Assembly (NCBI RefSeq): GCF_030053415.1
Contig: NZ_JASGBJ010000001.1
Coordinates: 1,240,001-1,304,000 of the forward strand
Length of the DNA: 64,000 nucleotides
From: Marinobacter sp. CHS3-4
GTDB taxonomy: Bacteria > Pseudomonadota > Gammaproteobacteria > Pseudomonadales > Oleiphilaceae
Direction: 5' to 3'
Shown here: positions 8,448-16,397 of the stretch, one piece after another
Layout: each line of letters begins with the position of its first letter
How positions within the stretch are numbered: position 1 is the stretch's first letter
The notes under the pieces: model-generated
Database searches by the model: none
Seen by the model: the letters and a program-made list of their open reading frames with translations, nothing else
What the model was told of the DNA's origin: nothing
Program-made: the position numbers and the translations under genes

Positions 8448-8489
8448 GGTTCCGTGAGTACCTCTAAAAACGGAACCTGTGTTGTTTTT
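8448..8489 (+). terminator. Hairpin after the YdeI-like gene
   Basis: GGTTCCGT (8448-8455) is perfectly complementary to ACGGAACC (8470-8477) with a 14-base loop, and a TTTTT run follows at 8485-8489. The T-run is offset by seven bases, so termination may be weak. It starts four bases after the stop codon. Confidence 0.4.
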
Positions 8490-8589
8490 GGCGTTGGTGC
8501 TTCCGTGCAATGGTGGAGAGCCTAGCGACCTTATTTAGGGACTTCATACTAATTCCCTGAAAATACGAATAAATTAAGAGACATCTTCT

Positions 8590-9222
8590 GTGCTGACATT
8601 GAACTGGTCACTGTTATCGGCCTTTATCCCAACCTTTTTTGTGGTGTCGATTACCCCCGGCATGTGCATGACGCTGGCCTTGTCTATGGGTATTACCATC
8701 GGGGTTCGCCGGGCCTTGTGGATGATGGTGGGCGAGCTGCTTGGGGTTGCGGTTGTGGCAACCTCTGCTGCGGTGGGGGTGGCGGCATTTATGCTGCAGT
8801 ACCCCACGGCTTTTGCCGTGTTCAAATACGCAGGTGGCGCTTACCTGGCGTGGCTCGGGATTCAGATGTGGCGCTCTCGTGGGCGAATGGCCATGCCCGA
8901 GGAAGAAGATACCAGTAGCCGTCAGGCGTCTCGTTTACAGTTGGCCATTCAGGGGTTCGTAACGGCCATTGCCAACCCCAAGGGCTGGGCCTTCTTTGTG
9001 GCCTTGTTGCCACCGTTTCTGGACAGCGACATCCCCATGGCGCCCCAATTGACAGCGCTGATCCTGATTATTCTGCTGCTGGAGTTTATTTGTCTGCAGA
9101 TATACGCCCACGGTGGTAAAGGTCTGCGGCGGGCCTTGAATCGTGGTGGCGGTGTCAGGACGGTAAACCGTGTTGCAGGCAGCCTGATGCTGCTGGTCGG
9201 AGCCTGGCTGGCGTTCGGGTAG
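8590..9222 (+). CDS. LysE/RhtB-family amino-acid exporter
   Basis: 210 residues with about six hydrophobic segments and the LysE-family beginning FFVVSITPGMCMTLALSMG (the usual TPGP is TPGM here), followed by GVRRALWMM and a central AIANPKGWAFFVALLPPFL. The family exports homoserine, threonine or other amino acids, probably by proton antiport, across the inner membrane. The start is a GTG with AAGAGA upstream. It is followed on the opposite strand by the transglycosylase gene; the substrate is unknown. Confidence 0.9.
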   Translation: MLTLNWSLLSAFIPTFFVVSITPGMCMTLALSMGITIGVRRALWMMVGELLGVAVVATSAAVGVAAFMLQYPTAFAVFKYAGGAYLAWLGIQMWRSRGRMAMPEEEDTSSRQASRLQLAIQGFVTAIANPKGWAFFVALLPPFLDSDIPMAPQLTALILIILLLEFICLQIYAHGGKGLRRALNRGGGVRTVNRVAGSLMLLVGAWLAFG

Positions 9223-9226
9223 ACAA

Positions 9227-9943
9227 TCAGTTGCTTGCGTAGCGTTCGTGCAATATGCCGACCCGATTCACATAGGCCTTGGTTTCGGCATAGGGCGGTA
9301 CACCACCGTAGCGGCCAACTGCGCCGGGGCCGGCGTTGTAGGCGGCGGTTGCCAGGGTAATGTCGCCGCCAAACCGCTGGAGCATCTTGGCCAGGTAGTG
9401 AACACCGCCGCGAATGTTGTGGTTAGCCGACATCGCGTCTGTCACGCCCAGTTCCTGGGCGGTGGCTGGCATCAGTTGCATCAGGCCCTGAGCGCCGGCC
9501 GGGGAGATCGCGGACTCGTTGAAGGCCGATTCGGCATGAATCACCGCTCTGACCAGGGCGGGATCGACGCCGAACTCCTCAGCCGCGACTGCAATTTCGT
9601 CGGCATAGGGTTCGACAAACAGCGGGGTCTTGCGCCAGTCGACGCTGGAATCGGGGTCGCAGGCAAAGCAGTGGAAACGAATGACTTCAAAGCTGGCGCC
9701 TGCGGGCTGGACTTCGCTGAAGGCGACTACGCCCTGGTCATTCCGATAACGGTAGACCACTTCGTCTTTTGTGGATGCACGTTTGTTACTGGACTCGCCC
9801 ACGTTGGTGAATTCAATTGAGCCGTCGGGGTGAACAATTTTTTTAACGTCACCAGCCAGGGTGGCGGACGACAGCAGGCTGGCCAACAGGGTGCTGGCCA
9901 GACAAAAGACAAGTTGGCGGTTTAGATGGCGAGTCCAACCCAT
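9227..9943 (-). CDS. Lytic transglycosylase, SLT domain (exported)
   Basis: 238 residues. An N-terminal signal sequence (residues about 1-30, ending SSATLAGD) is followed by a short DUF4124-like region (HPDGSIEFTNVG, YRYRNDQGVVAFSE). The C-terminal half is an SLT domain: catalytic Glu in AVIHAESAFN, then SPAGAQGLMQLMPATA, HNIRGGVHYLAKML and AAYNAGPGAV. It cleaves the MurNAc-GlcNAc bond of peptidoglycan in the periplasm with formation of 1,6-anhydroMurNAc. It is a stand-alone gene convergent with the RhtB exporter. Confidence 0.92.
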   Translation of the reverse strand: MGWTRHLNRQLVFCLASTLLASLLSSATLAGDVKKIVHPDGSIEFTNVGESSNKRASTKDEVVYRYRNDQGVVAFSEVQPAGASFEVIRFHCFACDPDSSVDWRKTPLFVEPYADEIAVAAEEFGVDPALVRAVIHAESAFNESAISPAGAQGLMQLMPATAQELGVTDAMSANHNIRGGVHYLAKMLQRFGGDITLATAAYNAGPGAVGRYGGVPPYAETKAYVNRVGILHERYASN

Positions 9944-10075
9944 GGGTGTTCACGTCTCAGAATTCGATAAGTGCAAGAGTAAACGAATTTCAGGGGCTTA
10001 GAAAATGGCGCCTTTGTCTGAATGTGTTACGGGTTGTACTTTTAAAGCAGATTCCACTGCCTGAGGAGAGCAAAT

Positions 10076-10603
10076 TTGGGCCCGGTTAATGTAGTACTGA
10101 TTGGCATGCCAGGCAGCGGCAAGAGCACCGTGGGTGTTCTGCTGGCCAAACGGCTTGGCTTGGGGTTTACCGATACCGACCTGGTTATTCAGCAGGAAAC
10201 CGGGCAAACCTTGCAGACGATTGTGGATACTCAGGGGTATGCGGCACTTCGTGACGTCGAGGCCAGGGTGTTGCAGACCCTGGATGTTCAGGGGCATGTC
10301 ATCTCAACGGGAGGCAGCGCCGTTTATAGCGAAGCGGCGATGGCGCATTTGTCGGCCCGTGGCATCGTGGTGTTTCTGAACATTCCGCTCGATGAAGTAG
10401 AACGTCGAATCGGCGATTACAGTTTACGCGGTATTTCCCGCCACCCTGACCAGTCTCTGGACGATCTGTTTCAGGAACGATTTGCGTTATACAAGCGCTA
10501 CAGCCAGATCACGGTCGAGGCTGCCGGATATACACCTGAGCAGGTGTGCAGCGACGTTGCGGCGCAGCTGGCCAAACAGACCCACTTCTCGCCGGTTCAA
10601 TAA
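10076..10603 (+). CDS. Shikimate kinase family protein (AroK/AroL-like)
   Basis: 175 residues. The Walker A motif is GMPGSGKST at about residues 10-18, followed by FTDTDLVIQQ (the shikimate-binding DxD region), ALRDVEARVL and STGGSAVYSE, where the usual SGGG/TGGG motif has Ser in place of the third Gly. It should phosphorylate shikimate in the chorismate pathway. However, it is not next to aroB, where the principal aroK of gammaproteobacteria sits, so it may be a second or divergent isozyme. The TTG start is preceded by GAGGAGAG at suitable spacing. The stop is one base before the EamA transporter gene. Confidence 0.85.
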   Translation: MGPVNVVLIGMPGSGKSTVGVLLAKRLGLGFTDTDLVIQQETGQTLQTIVDTQGYAALRDVEARVLQTLDVQGHVISTGGSAVYSEAAMAHLSARGIVVFLNIPLDEVERRIGDYSLRGISRHPDQSLDDLFQERFALYKRYSQITVEAAGYTPEQVCSDVAAQLAKQTHFSPVQ

Positions 10604-10604
10604 C

Positions 10605-11516
10605 ATGTCAGCGAACCCCCGATCTTCGGCATTGTTCTCGATTGGTATTCCCGCCTTGTTCGTGTGGTTGTGGAGCACCGGGTTCATTGGCGCCAAATAC
10701 GGGCTGCCTTACGCGGAACCCTTTACGTTGCTGCTGATTCGAATGCTGTTTACCCTCGCTTTGCTCGGGGTATTGGCGTGGATTCTGAAACCCCGCTGGC
10801 CCGGTATCCGCGCGGCTGGGCACCTGGCGGTGACCGGTGTGCTGGTTCATGGGTGTTATCTGGGCGGCGTCTACTATGCCATTCAGGGCGGTATGCCCTC
10901 GGGGATTATTTCCCTGATCGTGGGATTGCAGCCGCTGGTGACGTCTGCGGTCGCCATAGCAGTGCTGAAGGAACGGGTTTCCGTTCGACAGTGGCTGGGG
11001 CTGATGTTGGGCCTGATCGGCGTGTCTCTGGTGTTGCTGGAAAAGTTCGTGGCCAGCGAGGCCGGCGGGAGTTTCCCAGCCTGGACGCTGATATGGGCAG
11101 CCCTGTCTCTGGGTGGTATCTCGCTGGGCACGGTTTACCAGAAACGTCGGGGTACCAAGGCGGATCTGGTATCAGGCACGTTCATCCAGTATTCCGCGGC
11201 GGCGACGTTATTTGCCATTGGCGCTTTCAGCTTCGAAACCCGGGAAGTGGAGTGGGCGCTGCCCCTGATCCTCTCCATGGCCTGGTTGGTTCTGGGCGTA
11301 TCCATTGGTGCCATTCTGCTTCTGATGTGGCTGATTCGTCGCGGTGCGGCCTCACAGGTGGCCAGCCTGTTCTATCTGGTTCCACCCGTAACGGCTCTGG
11401 AAGCCTTCCTGCTATTCGATGAGCGTTTGGGGTTGCTGGCCATGGCCGGGGGCACCTTGTCGATCATCGGCGTGGCAATGGTGGTCATTCGGCCGCCGGC
11501 GACGGAACCTTCGTGA
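10605..11516 (+). CDS. EamA-family (DMT superfamily) metabolite transporter
   Basis: 303 residues with about ten hydrophobic helices in two EamA repeats (first repeat TGFIGAKYGLPYAEPF; second starting near WTLIWAALSLGGI). Such inner-membrane carriers export amino acids or other metabolites. I chose ATG 10605, one base after the kinase stop, since sequence upstream in this frame overlaps the kinase gene and is not EamA-like. The pair is probably one transcript. It ends two bases before the stop of the convergent kinase/phosphatase gene. The substrate is unknown. Confidence 0.88.
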   Translation: MSANPRSSALFSIGIPALFVWLWSTGFIGAKYGLPYAEPFTLLLIRMLFTLALLGVLAWILKPRWPGIRAAGHLAVTGVLVHGCYLGGVYYAIQGGMPSGIISLIVGLQPLVTSAVAIAVLKERVSVRQWLGLMLGLIGVSLVLLEKFVASEAGGSFPAWTLIWAALSLGGISLGTVYQKRRGTKADLVSGTFIQYSAAATLFAIGAFSFETREVEWALPLILSMAWLVLGVSIGAILLLMWLIRRGAASQVASLFYLVPPVTALEAFLLFDERLGLLAMAGGTLSIIGVAMVVIRPPATEPS

Positions 11517-11518
11517 CG

Positions 11519-13237
11519 CTATCTCGCCAGAAGAAAGACGACGATCGCTGCCAGGATGGCAGAAACGCCCTGCCAGAAGGCAACCGGATTGCGCTCGAGT
11601 AGAGGCGGCCGCGTCTGACTGAGAAATTCCGGGTTGGGGTGTCGCAAGTCATGGATGAACTCGGACAGCTCCTGATAGCGCTTTTCCGGGTTGACCTGCA
11701 CCGCTTTTCGCAGCGTCTGGTCGATCCAGGAAGGGATTTCCCGGTCGTCGTCCAGAACCGACTGGTAGATAAGCCTTCGCTGAGCCGTCGCGGTACGGCA
11801 TTTTGCCATTCCTGTCCCGTAGGGAAAGTCACCGCTCAGCAGGTGATAGGCAAGCACTCCCAGTGAAAACAGATCCGAGCGGGTGGTGCCGGTCTCGCCC
11901 AGGAAATATTCCGGCGCCATAAAAAGGGCCGTGCCGGGGAATTCGGTAGGGCCGAGCTCGGATGCCTCGAGGATGCCAGCGACCTGGGCAGCGCCGAAAT
12001 CGATAATCTTTACGGTTCCCTGATTATCCAGCATCAGATTCTCCGGGCGAATGTCCTGGTGCAGGATTTCCATTCGATGCAGGGCATAGAGTCCTCGGGC
12101 AACCTGTTCAACGATGCCCCGTACCGTCTCCAGATCAGGTTCCGGGTTGTCATTCAGCCATTGTCTGAGGGTTTGCCCCTCAATGTATTCCATGGCGGTG
12201 TAAAGGTAATGGCGTGGCCGGTCTGGCAGACCTGCTTTCATCACGTGAGCGCTGTTTACACGCCTGGCAATCCATTCTTCCATCAACAGCCCTTCCAGAT
12301 ACTGCGGGTCGTCGCGCAGGTCGATGGATGGGGTTTTCAGGACAACCTGGGTGTCGGATGCATTATCAACGGCCAGATAGACGTGGCTCCGGCTATTACT
12401 GTGCAGCTCCCGAAGAATGGTGTGCCCGTCGAATTCATTCCGGGGCTCAAGCATGGGTGGAAAGGGCAGGTTCTCTATCTGGTGGTCAAGTGCTGGCCGG
12501 TCGCTTTCGGGAAGCGCATCCACCCGAACAATCTGGACAGTGAGGTTGTCATCGCTGCCCTGTTCGAGGGCCAGCTCAACCAGATGCTCTGCTGCTTGAT
12601 CCAGATCATCGGCGTATCGATCGACGGCTTCAATGATCTGTTTTGTTTTGCAATGCTCGTGAACGCCGTCGGTGCTGAGGAAGAATACGTCCCCTTGGCG
12701 AACCGTCTCAGCGCGGTGGTCGATTTCCAGCTGGTCATTCACACCCAGGGCACGGCTCAGGTAACTCTCGGTTTCAGAAGCCCAGAGACGGTGATCGTGA
12801 GTCAGCTGTTCCAATGCCTTATCTCTCAGGCGGTAAACCCGGCTATCGCCAACGTGAATCACGTGAGCGGTGCTGGCTTTGATGATCAGCCCGCTAAAGG
12901 TGCAGACGTACCCTCGGTTGGGGTCGTAGCGGGATGGGCCATTACGGGTTTGTGAATACAGCCAGGAATTGGTTGCCAAAAGTACTCTCTCGGCTGCCGT
13001 CCTGACGGACCAGGCCTCGGAGGTACAGACGTAGTCTTCCAGAAAGCTGGTAACGGCAGTTTCGCTGGCAATCTGGCTGACGTCGCTTGAGCTGATGCCA
13101 TCTGCTATGGCGAAGGCCGCGCCTTTCATGTCGAGCGTTGCGCCTTTCGGCACAACACAGGCGGAGAAATCCTGTTGGATCGGTTTTGTGCCTTTACTGG
13201 CATACCGACCGGTGGAGAGAGTAAGAGGTTGGGTCAT
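11519..13237 (-). CDS. Fused PP2C protein phosphatase / Ser-Thr protein kinase, membrane-anchored
   Basis: 572 residues. Residues about 1-240 are a PPM phosphatase (AFAIADGISSSD, HVGDSRVYRLRD, LSTDGVHE, GSDDNLTVQIVR). Residues about 265-535 are a Hanks-type kinase: lysine in VVLKTPS, catalytic loop LHQDIRPENLMLD, IIDFGAAQ for DFG, and MAPEYFLGE. A single C-terminal hydrophobic segment (VSAILAAIVVFLLA) anchors it in the inner membrane. In Pseudomonas-type genomes the same fusion accompanies nitrate/nitrite assimilation genes, which agrees with the formate/nitrite channel just upstream on the same strand. It probably belongs to that transcript; the phosphorylated target is unknown. Confidence 0.92.
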   Translation of the reverse strand: MTQPLTLSTGRYASKGTKPIQQDFSACVVPKGATLDMKGAAFAIADGISSSDVSQIASETAVTSFLEDYVCTSEAWSVRTAAERVLLATNSWLYSQTRNGPSRYDPNRGYVCTFSGLIIKASTAHVIHVGDSRVYRLRDKALEQLTHDHRLWASETESYLSRALGVNDQLEIDHRAETVRQGDVFFLSTDGVHEHCKTKQIIEAVDRYADDLDQAAEHLVELALEQGSDDNLTVQIVRVDALPESDRPALDHQIENLPFPPMLEPRNEFDGHTILRELHSNSRSHVYLAVDNASDTQVVLKTPSIDLRDDPQYLEGLLMEEWIARRVNSAHVMKAGLPDRPRHYLYTAMEYIEGQTLRQWLNDNPEPDLETVRGIVEQVARGLYALHRMEILHQDIRPENLMLDNQGTVKIIDFGAAQVAGILEASELGPTEFPGTALFMAPEYFLGETGTTRSDLFSLGVLAYHLLSGDFPYGTGMAKCRTATAQRRLIYQSVLDDDREIPSWIDQTLRKAVQVNPEKRYQELSEFIHDLRHPNPEFLSQTRPPLLERNPVAFWQGVSAILAAIVVFLLAR

Positions 13238-13254
13238 ATTGAGATAGGCAGTTT

Positions 13255-13290
13255 GCCCGGAGAAGCCTGTAGCTAAAGACTCCCCCGGGC
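13255..13290 (-). other. Intercistronic hairpin between the channel and kinase genes
   Basis: Bases 13255-13265 pair with 13280-13290 (11 pairs including two G-U wobbles on the minus strand) around a 14-base loop. No T-run follows. It lies in the 69 bases between the formate/nitrite channel stop and the kinase/phosphatase start. It could stabilise the upstream message or lower read-through, giving much less kinase than channel. Confidence 0.4.
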
Positions 13291-13306
13291 AATACCAGTG
13301 CCGTTA

Positions 13307-14155
13307 TTAAGCGGCTACGCGCTCTTTGCTTGATGCTTTAACGTCCTTGAACTGGCGCTTCGGCGCAGTGCGAACGTGAGTGGTGTACAGCACCAGGCCA
13401 ACCAGAGTCAGGCCGCCAACGAGGTTACCCAGAACGGTGGGGATCTCATTCCACATGATGTACTGATACAGGGTGAAATCAGCGCCCATCATCAGGCCAA
13501 TCGGGAACAGGAACATGTTAACGACTGAGTGCTCGAAACCAAGGAAGAAGAACACAATGATCGGCATCCACATGGCCATGATCTTACCGGAAACGTGGGT
13601 AGAGATGGTTGCACCAACAACGCCCATGGACACCATCCAGTTACAGAACATGCCGCGCAGGAACAGAACGATCCAGCCCGCAAGGCCAGCATCCTGATAA
13701 CCAACGGTTCTTGATTCACCAACGGCCATCATTTTCTCGCCGACAGCGTTAATGGCTTCGGAGCCGCCCATGGAAAAGTTCAGGTAGCCGAAAACAGCGA
13801 TGAACAGCGCACCGCCAAGGTTACCAAGACCGACCAGACCCCAGCATTTGAGCATGCGCGGGAAAGTCACCCCGGGGCGCTTGTCCAGAAGGGCAAGGGG
13901 TACCAGGGTGAATACGCCGGTCAGCAGGTCGTAACCCATCAGGTAAAGCATGCAGAAACCAACCGGGAAAAGCAGCGCACCCAAAAGGAAGGAGCCGGTC
14001 TGCACGGCAATGGTCACCGCGAAAATAACCGCGAGGGCCAGAGTTGCACCGGCCATGAACGCCCGGATGAGCGTGTCTCGTGTACTCATGTAGACCTTGG
14101 CTTCGCCAGCATCTACCAGTTTGGTAACGAATTCTGAAGGAGCTAGATAGGACAT
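13307..14155 (-). CDS. Formate/nitrite transporter family channel (FocA/NirC)
   Basis: 282 residues, the usual FNT length, with six hydrophobic segments. Family features include SMGVVGATISTHVSGKI, the segment PIIVFFFLGFEHSVVNMFLFPIGLM carrying the conserved pore His (HSVVN), and LGNLVGGLTLVGLVLY. It would move nitrite, formate or hydrosulfide across the inner membrane. ATG 14155 is chosen because the family begins there (MSYLAPSEF) and GAGG lies eight bases upstream; the open frame extends 11 codons further without a ribosome site. The neighbouring kinase/phosphatase fusion and the leader structure favour nitrite uptake for nitrogen assimilation. Confidence 0.92.
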   Translation of the reverse strand: MSYLAPSEFVTKLVDAGEAKVYMSTRDTLIRAFMAGATLALAVIFAVTIAVQTGSFLLGALLFPVGFCMLYLMGYDLLTGVFTLVPLALLDKRPGVTFPRMLKCWGLVGLGNLGGALFIAVFGYLNFSMGGSEAINAVGEKMMAVGESRTVGYQDAGLAGWIVLFLRGMFCNWMVSMGVVGATISTHVSGKIMAMWMPIIVFFFLGFEHSVVNMFLFPIGLMMGADFTLYQYIMWNEIPTVLGNLVGGLTLVGLVLYTTHVRTAPKRQFKDVKASSKERVAA

Positions 14156-14199
14156 CCTTTTTACCTCGTTTTGTACATTTAAAATCATTTTTCAGGCGC

Positions 14200-14258
14200 A
14201 AAAAAAAGACACCCACACATACCCCAGGCTTTGAGGGGTGTGCGGACGCCTTTGTCCG
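14200..14258 (-). promoter_or_regulatory. ANTAR-type antitermination leader: hexaloop hairpins plus intrinsic terminator
   Basis: On the minus strand, 45 bases before the channel start codon, the RNA has a 5-bp hairpin CGGAC-AAAGGC-GTCCG (14258-14243). Its six-base loop has A at position 1 and G at position 4, the known signature of ANTAR (NasR/NasT/AmiR) targets. Four bases later comes a second hairpin, CCCC (14238-14235) with GGGG (14225-14222), whose loop contains AAAGCC with the same A/G spacing. The 5' arm of this second hairpin overlaps the 5' arm of a terminator: ACACCC (14241-14236) pairs with GGGTGT (14214-14209), followed by C and eight U (14207-14200). The two folds exclude each other, as expected for an attenuator opened by an ANTAR protein. 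Confidence 0.65.
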
Positions 14259-14322
14259 ATAATTCGGTTTTCTGTGCCCTGGATGGCAATGAAGATCATC
14301 AACAGGATCTGCCTATTATTAG

Positions 14323-14336
14323 GCAATTGCCATGCC
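14323..14336 (-). promoter_or_regulatory. Candidate sigma-54 (-24/-12) promoter of the formate/nitrite channel gene
   Basis: The minus strand reads GGCATGGCAATTGC, that is GG, ten bases, GC, with GGCA and TTGC matching the -24 and -12 consensus elements. Transcription would begin near 14311, upstream of the attenuator and in the right direction. About 110 bases upstream (near 14447-14462) is a half-matching NtrC-like site, TGCACC then GGTCAG. Part of the promoter (14322-14331) is also a perfect palindrome, and TTAGGCAATT occurs again some 50 bases upstream, so an operator is an alternative reading. Confidence 0.42.
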
Positions 14337-14420
14337 TGTTATGTCGAAAGTTAAAAAAGAGTATTTAAATTAGGCAATTAAGGAGGAGGGTAAGAAGCTG
14401 ACGGATGCTTGGGTAGGTGG

Positions 14421-14444
14421 GGCATCAGGTATTGACCTGATGCC
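14421..14444. other. Perfect 10-bp inverted repeat after the amidohydrolase gene
   Basis: GGCATCAGGT (14421-14430) and ACCTGATGCC (14435-14444) form a perfect stem with a 4-base loop, 59 bases beyond the stop of the minus-strand amidohydrolase gene. No T-run follows in either direction, so it may be a transcript end or an operator for the channel promoter. Confidence 0.4.
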
Positions 14445-14503
14445 CTGACCTGTTTTGGTGCAGAAAACCTGCGACCGTTCGATAATGGGGAGTAAGCTAA
14501 TTT

Positions 14504-16390
14504 TTAAAAGGTCGTTTCCAGCACAGTGCCCATTTTCGTGGTGCCGAGGCTGGGCTCGAAGTCGTCTCCGTTCCAGGCGGCGTGCCCAGCGATCATGACC
14601 AGCGGTACTACGCCATCGGTACGGTTGACCAGCTGCTCGTGCTGGAATTCCTCCCGATACTGGCGTTTCACGGTGTTGTTGTGGTCCATTCGCCGCAGAG
14701 CGGATGGATCGATAAGAATCAGATCCGCCTGGTCTCCCACATTGATGGTGCCACCCTTAACGCCGAACACCTTTGCCGGGTCGCTGGTCAAACGGCGAAC
14801 CATATAGGCGACATCGGCATCGCCTCCGTCAGAGGCCAATTTCAATGCCCGCAGATTGCCATCGTAAAATGCCATGTTGGTAAGGTGCGCACCGCTGTCA
14901 TTGAATCCCGGCAGTAGTTGACGATCCATCAACAGTTTGCGGACCACGGTCTCGTTGCGGTTGGCAGAGACGGTGTACCAGCTCAGATCACGATCAAATG
15001 CCCGAAGCATGGCCAGCACAAAATCCGCTTCGTCCTGAACCTGCGTGAAGTAGTCTTTGATCAGCGAGTGTTCGCTATCGGTCAGTTGGCTCGTATTGCC
15101 GGCGTTGGCGGCACGAACACGATCGAACACCTCGGCGAACGTCAGACCTTCCCACTCTTTCAGTGGGCAAATGTCGATGGTCATGTCTGCCAGGGTGCGG
15201 TTGAACGCATAGTCCTCCAAACGCAGCAGGCGTTTGATCCTCGCCAGTCCGAAGCCCTGCTTGCCATGCATCCACATGGCTTTGAACTTCTCGATGTATT
15301 CCGGGTCGTTCAGGATCTTGCAGCGGGTTTCCCGGTCTTCCAATTCGGTTTCGTTGAGAATGCGCAGTTCTTCGATTTCCTCAGACAGTGGCGTCACTGC
15401 GCCATCTGACCAGGTTTTGAAGGGCGCAGCCAGAGCCTGGAGGTGGAAATCACCTTTCAGGAATCGGGAATTCAGGATGCGGGCCAGCAAACGTGCCAGT
15501 CGCACGATCTTGCGGTTGCTTTGGACGTCCAGCGCGGCGACCACCGTGGTCTTCAAAGGCTTGCCGTGCAGGCGTCCACAGCTCAGCAGGAAGGTTTTGA
15601 TGGTGCCAATGGTGCTGTCTTTCGGAGGAGTCGCCTGCCAGATACCACCTTTGCGCCGAACTACGTCCGTCAACCGCTTGATTTCATAGTACTTGGCGAA
15701 CTGGGTTGGAATGGTCTTCCGGGTGTTGGGCTGATTGGCCAGATAATGAAAGGGCAGTGCATCGGTGGAAAAACCCGCATAGCCGTTGTCCATGGCCTTA
15801 TCCAGCAATTCTTCCATGGCGACGAGTTCGTCTTCCGTCGGGTCACGGGAAATGCTGGCGTCAAAGCCCATGACTTCGATCCGCAGCATGGAGTGAGGCA
15901 CCATCGTCACCAGGTTGGGGCCCAGGTTCAGCTTGTTCAGGTGCTGCATGTATTCCTTCGGATTGTGCCAGTCCACTTTATCGGCAGTGGCTCTGAGGAC
16001 ATCCTTTGGAATATTCTCGACGCGGGCATAGCAGTCGACAATCGGGTCGGCGCCCTCTTTGCGCTGGGCACCGAAGGCCAGCCCCAGGCTGCAGTTGGCG
16101 ATGACAACGGTGGTGGTGCCATGTCGCACTGATTCCGGCAGGCCTGGAGCCACTTCCAGTTCCAGATCGTAGTGGGTATGGATGTCAAACAGGCCGGGCA
16201 TGGCCCAGCGATCGGTGCCGTCGATAACCTTGCTGGCTTTACTCGGGTCCAGTTCGGGGGCCCTCGCCGCAATTTTCCCGTCGGCGATGGCAATATCTTC
16301 CCGAGCCGGGAGCGCGCCGCTGCCGTCAAAGACTTTGGCGCCGCGAATCAGGTAATCCCACGATGTAGCTTGTGCTGCTGTGTCACTCAT
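14504..16390 (-). CDS. Amidohydrolase family 3 protein (N-acyl-D-amino-acid deacylase-like)
   Basis: 628 residues, long for D-aminoacylases (about 480-550). The N-terminal beta domain and metal motif are clear: LIRGAKVFDGSGALPAREDIAIADG, then PGLFDIHTHYDLE with the HxH zinc ligands. Near the C-terminus are DSGAHLTNMAF, RRLTSDPAKVFGVKGGTINVGDQADLILID and GVVPLVMIAG. It should hydrolyse an N-acyl or cyclic amide bond in the cytoplasm; the substrate is uncertain. ATG 16390 has GAGGCG upstream and follows the TetR stop by seven bases; the open frame further upstream lies within the TetR gene. It is probably co-transcribed with TetR. Confidence 0.87.
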   Translation of the reverse strand: MSDTAAQATSWDYLIRGAKVFDGSGALPAREDIAIADGKIAARAPELDPSKASKVIDGTDRWAMPGLFDIHTHYDLELEVAPGLPESVRHGTTTVVIANCSLGLAFGAQRKEGADPIVDCYARVENIPKDVLRATADKVDWHNPKEYMQHLNKLNLGPNLVTMVPHSMLRIEVMGFDASISRDPTEDELVAMEELLDKAMDNGYAGFSTDALPFHYLANQPNTRKTIPTQFAKYYEIKRLTDVVRRKGGIWQATPPKDSTIGTIKTFLLSCGRLHGKPLKTTVVAALDVQSNRKIVRLARLLARILNSRFLKGDFHLQALAAPFKTWSDGAVTPLSEEIEELRILNETELEDRETRCKILNDPEYIEKFKAMWMHGKQGFGLARIKRLLRLEDYAFNRTLADMTIDICPLKEWEGLTFAEVFDRVRAANAGNTSQLTDSEHSLIKDYFTQVQDEADFVLAMLRAFDRDLSWYTVSANRNETVVRKLLMDRQLLPGFNDSGAHLTNMAFYDGNLRALKLASDGGDADVAYMVRRLTSDPAKVFGVKGGTINVGDQADLILIDPSALRRMDHNNTVKRQYREEFQHEQLVNRTDGVVPLVMIAGHAAWNGDDFEPSLGTTKMGTVLETTF

Positions 16391-16397
16391 GATCGCC

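Noticed and set aside
8445-8589. A second attC site after the YdeI-like gene
   Set aside because: The region holds an 8-bp hairpin with a delayed T-run but none of the paired arms or conserved blocks seen at 7736-7852.
12059-12955. 298-residue open frame opposite the kinase/phosphatase gene
   Set aside because: Same reason: it is the complement of conserved PP2C and kinase motifs and has no start signals.
11519-13237. Type VI secretion regulatory kinase/phosphatase (PpkA/PppA-like)
   Set aside because: The two activities are fused in one protein next to an FNT channel, and no T6SS structural genes occur in the window.
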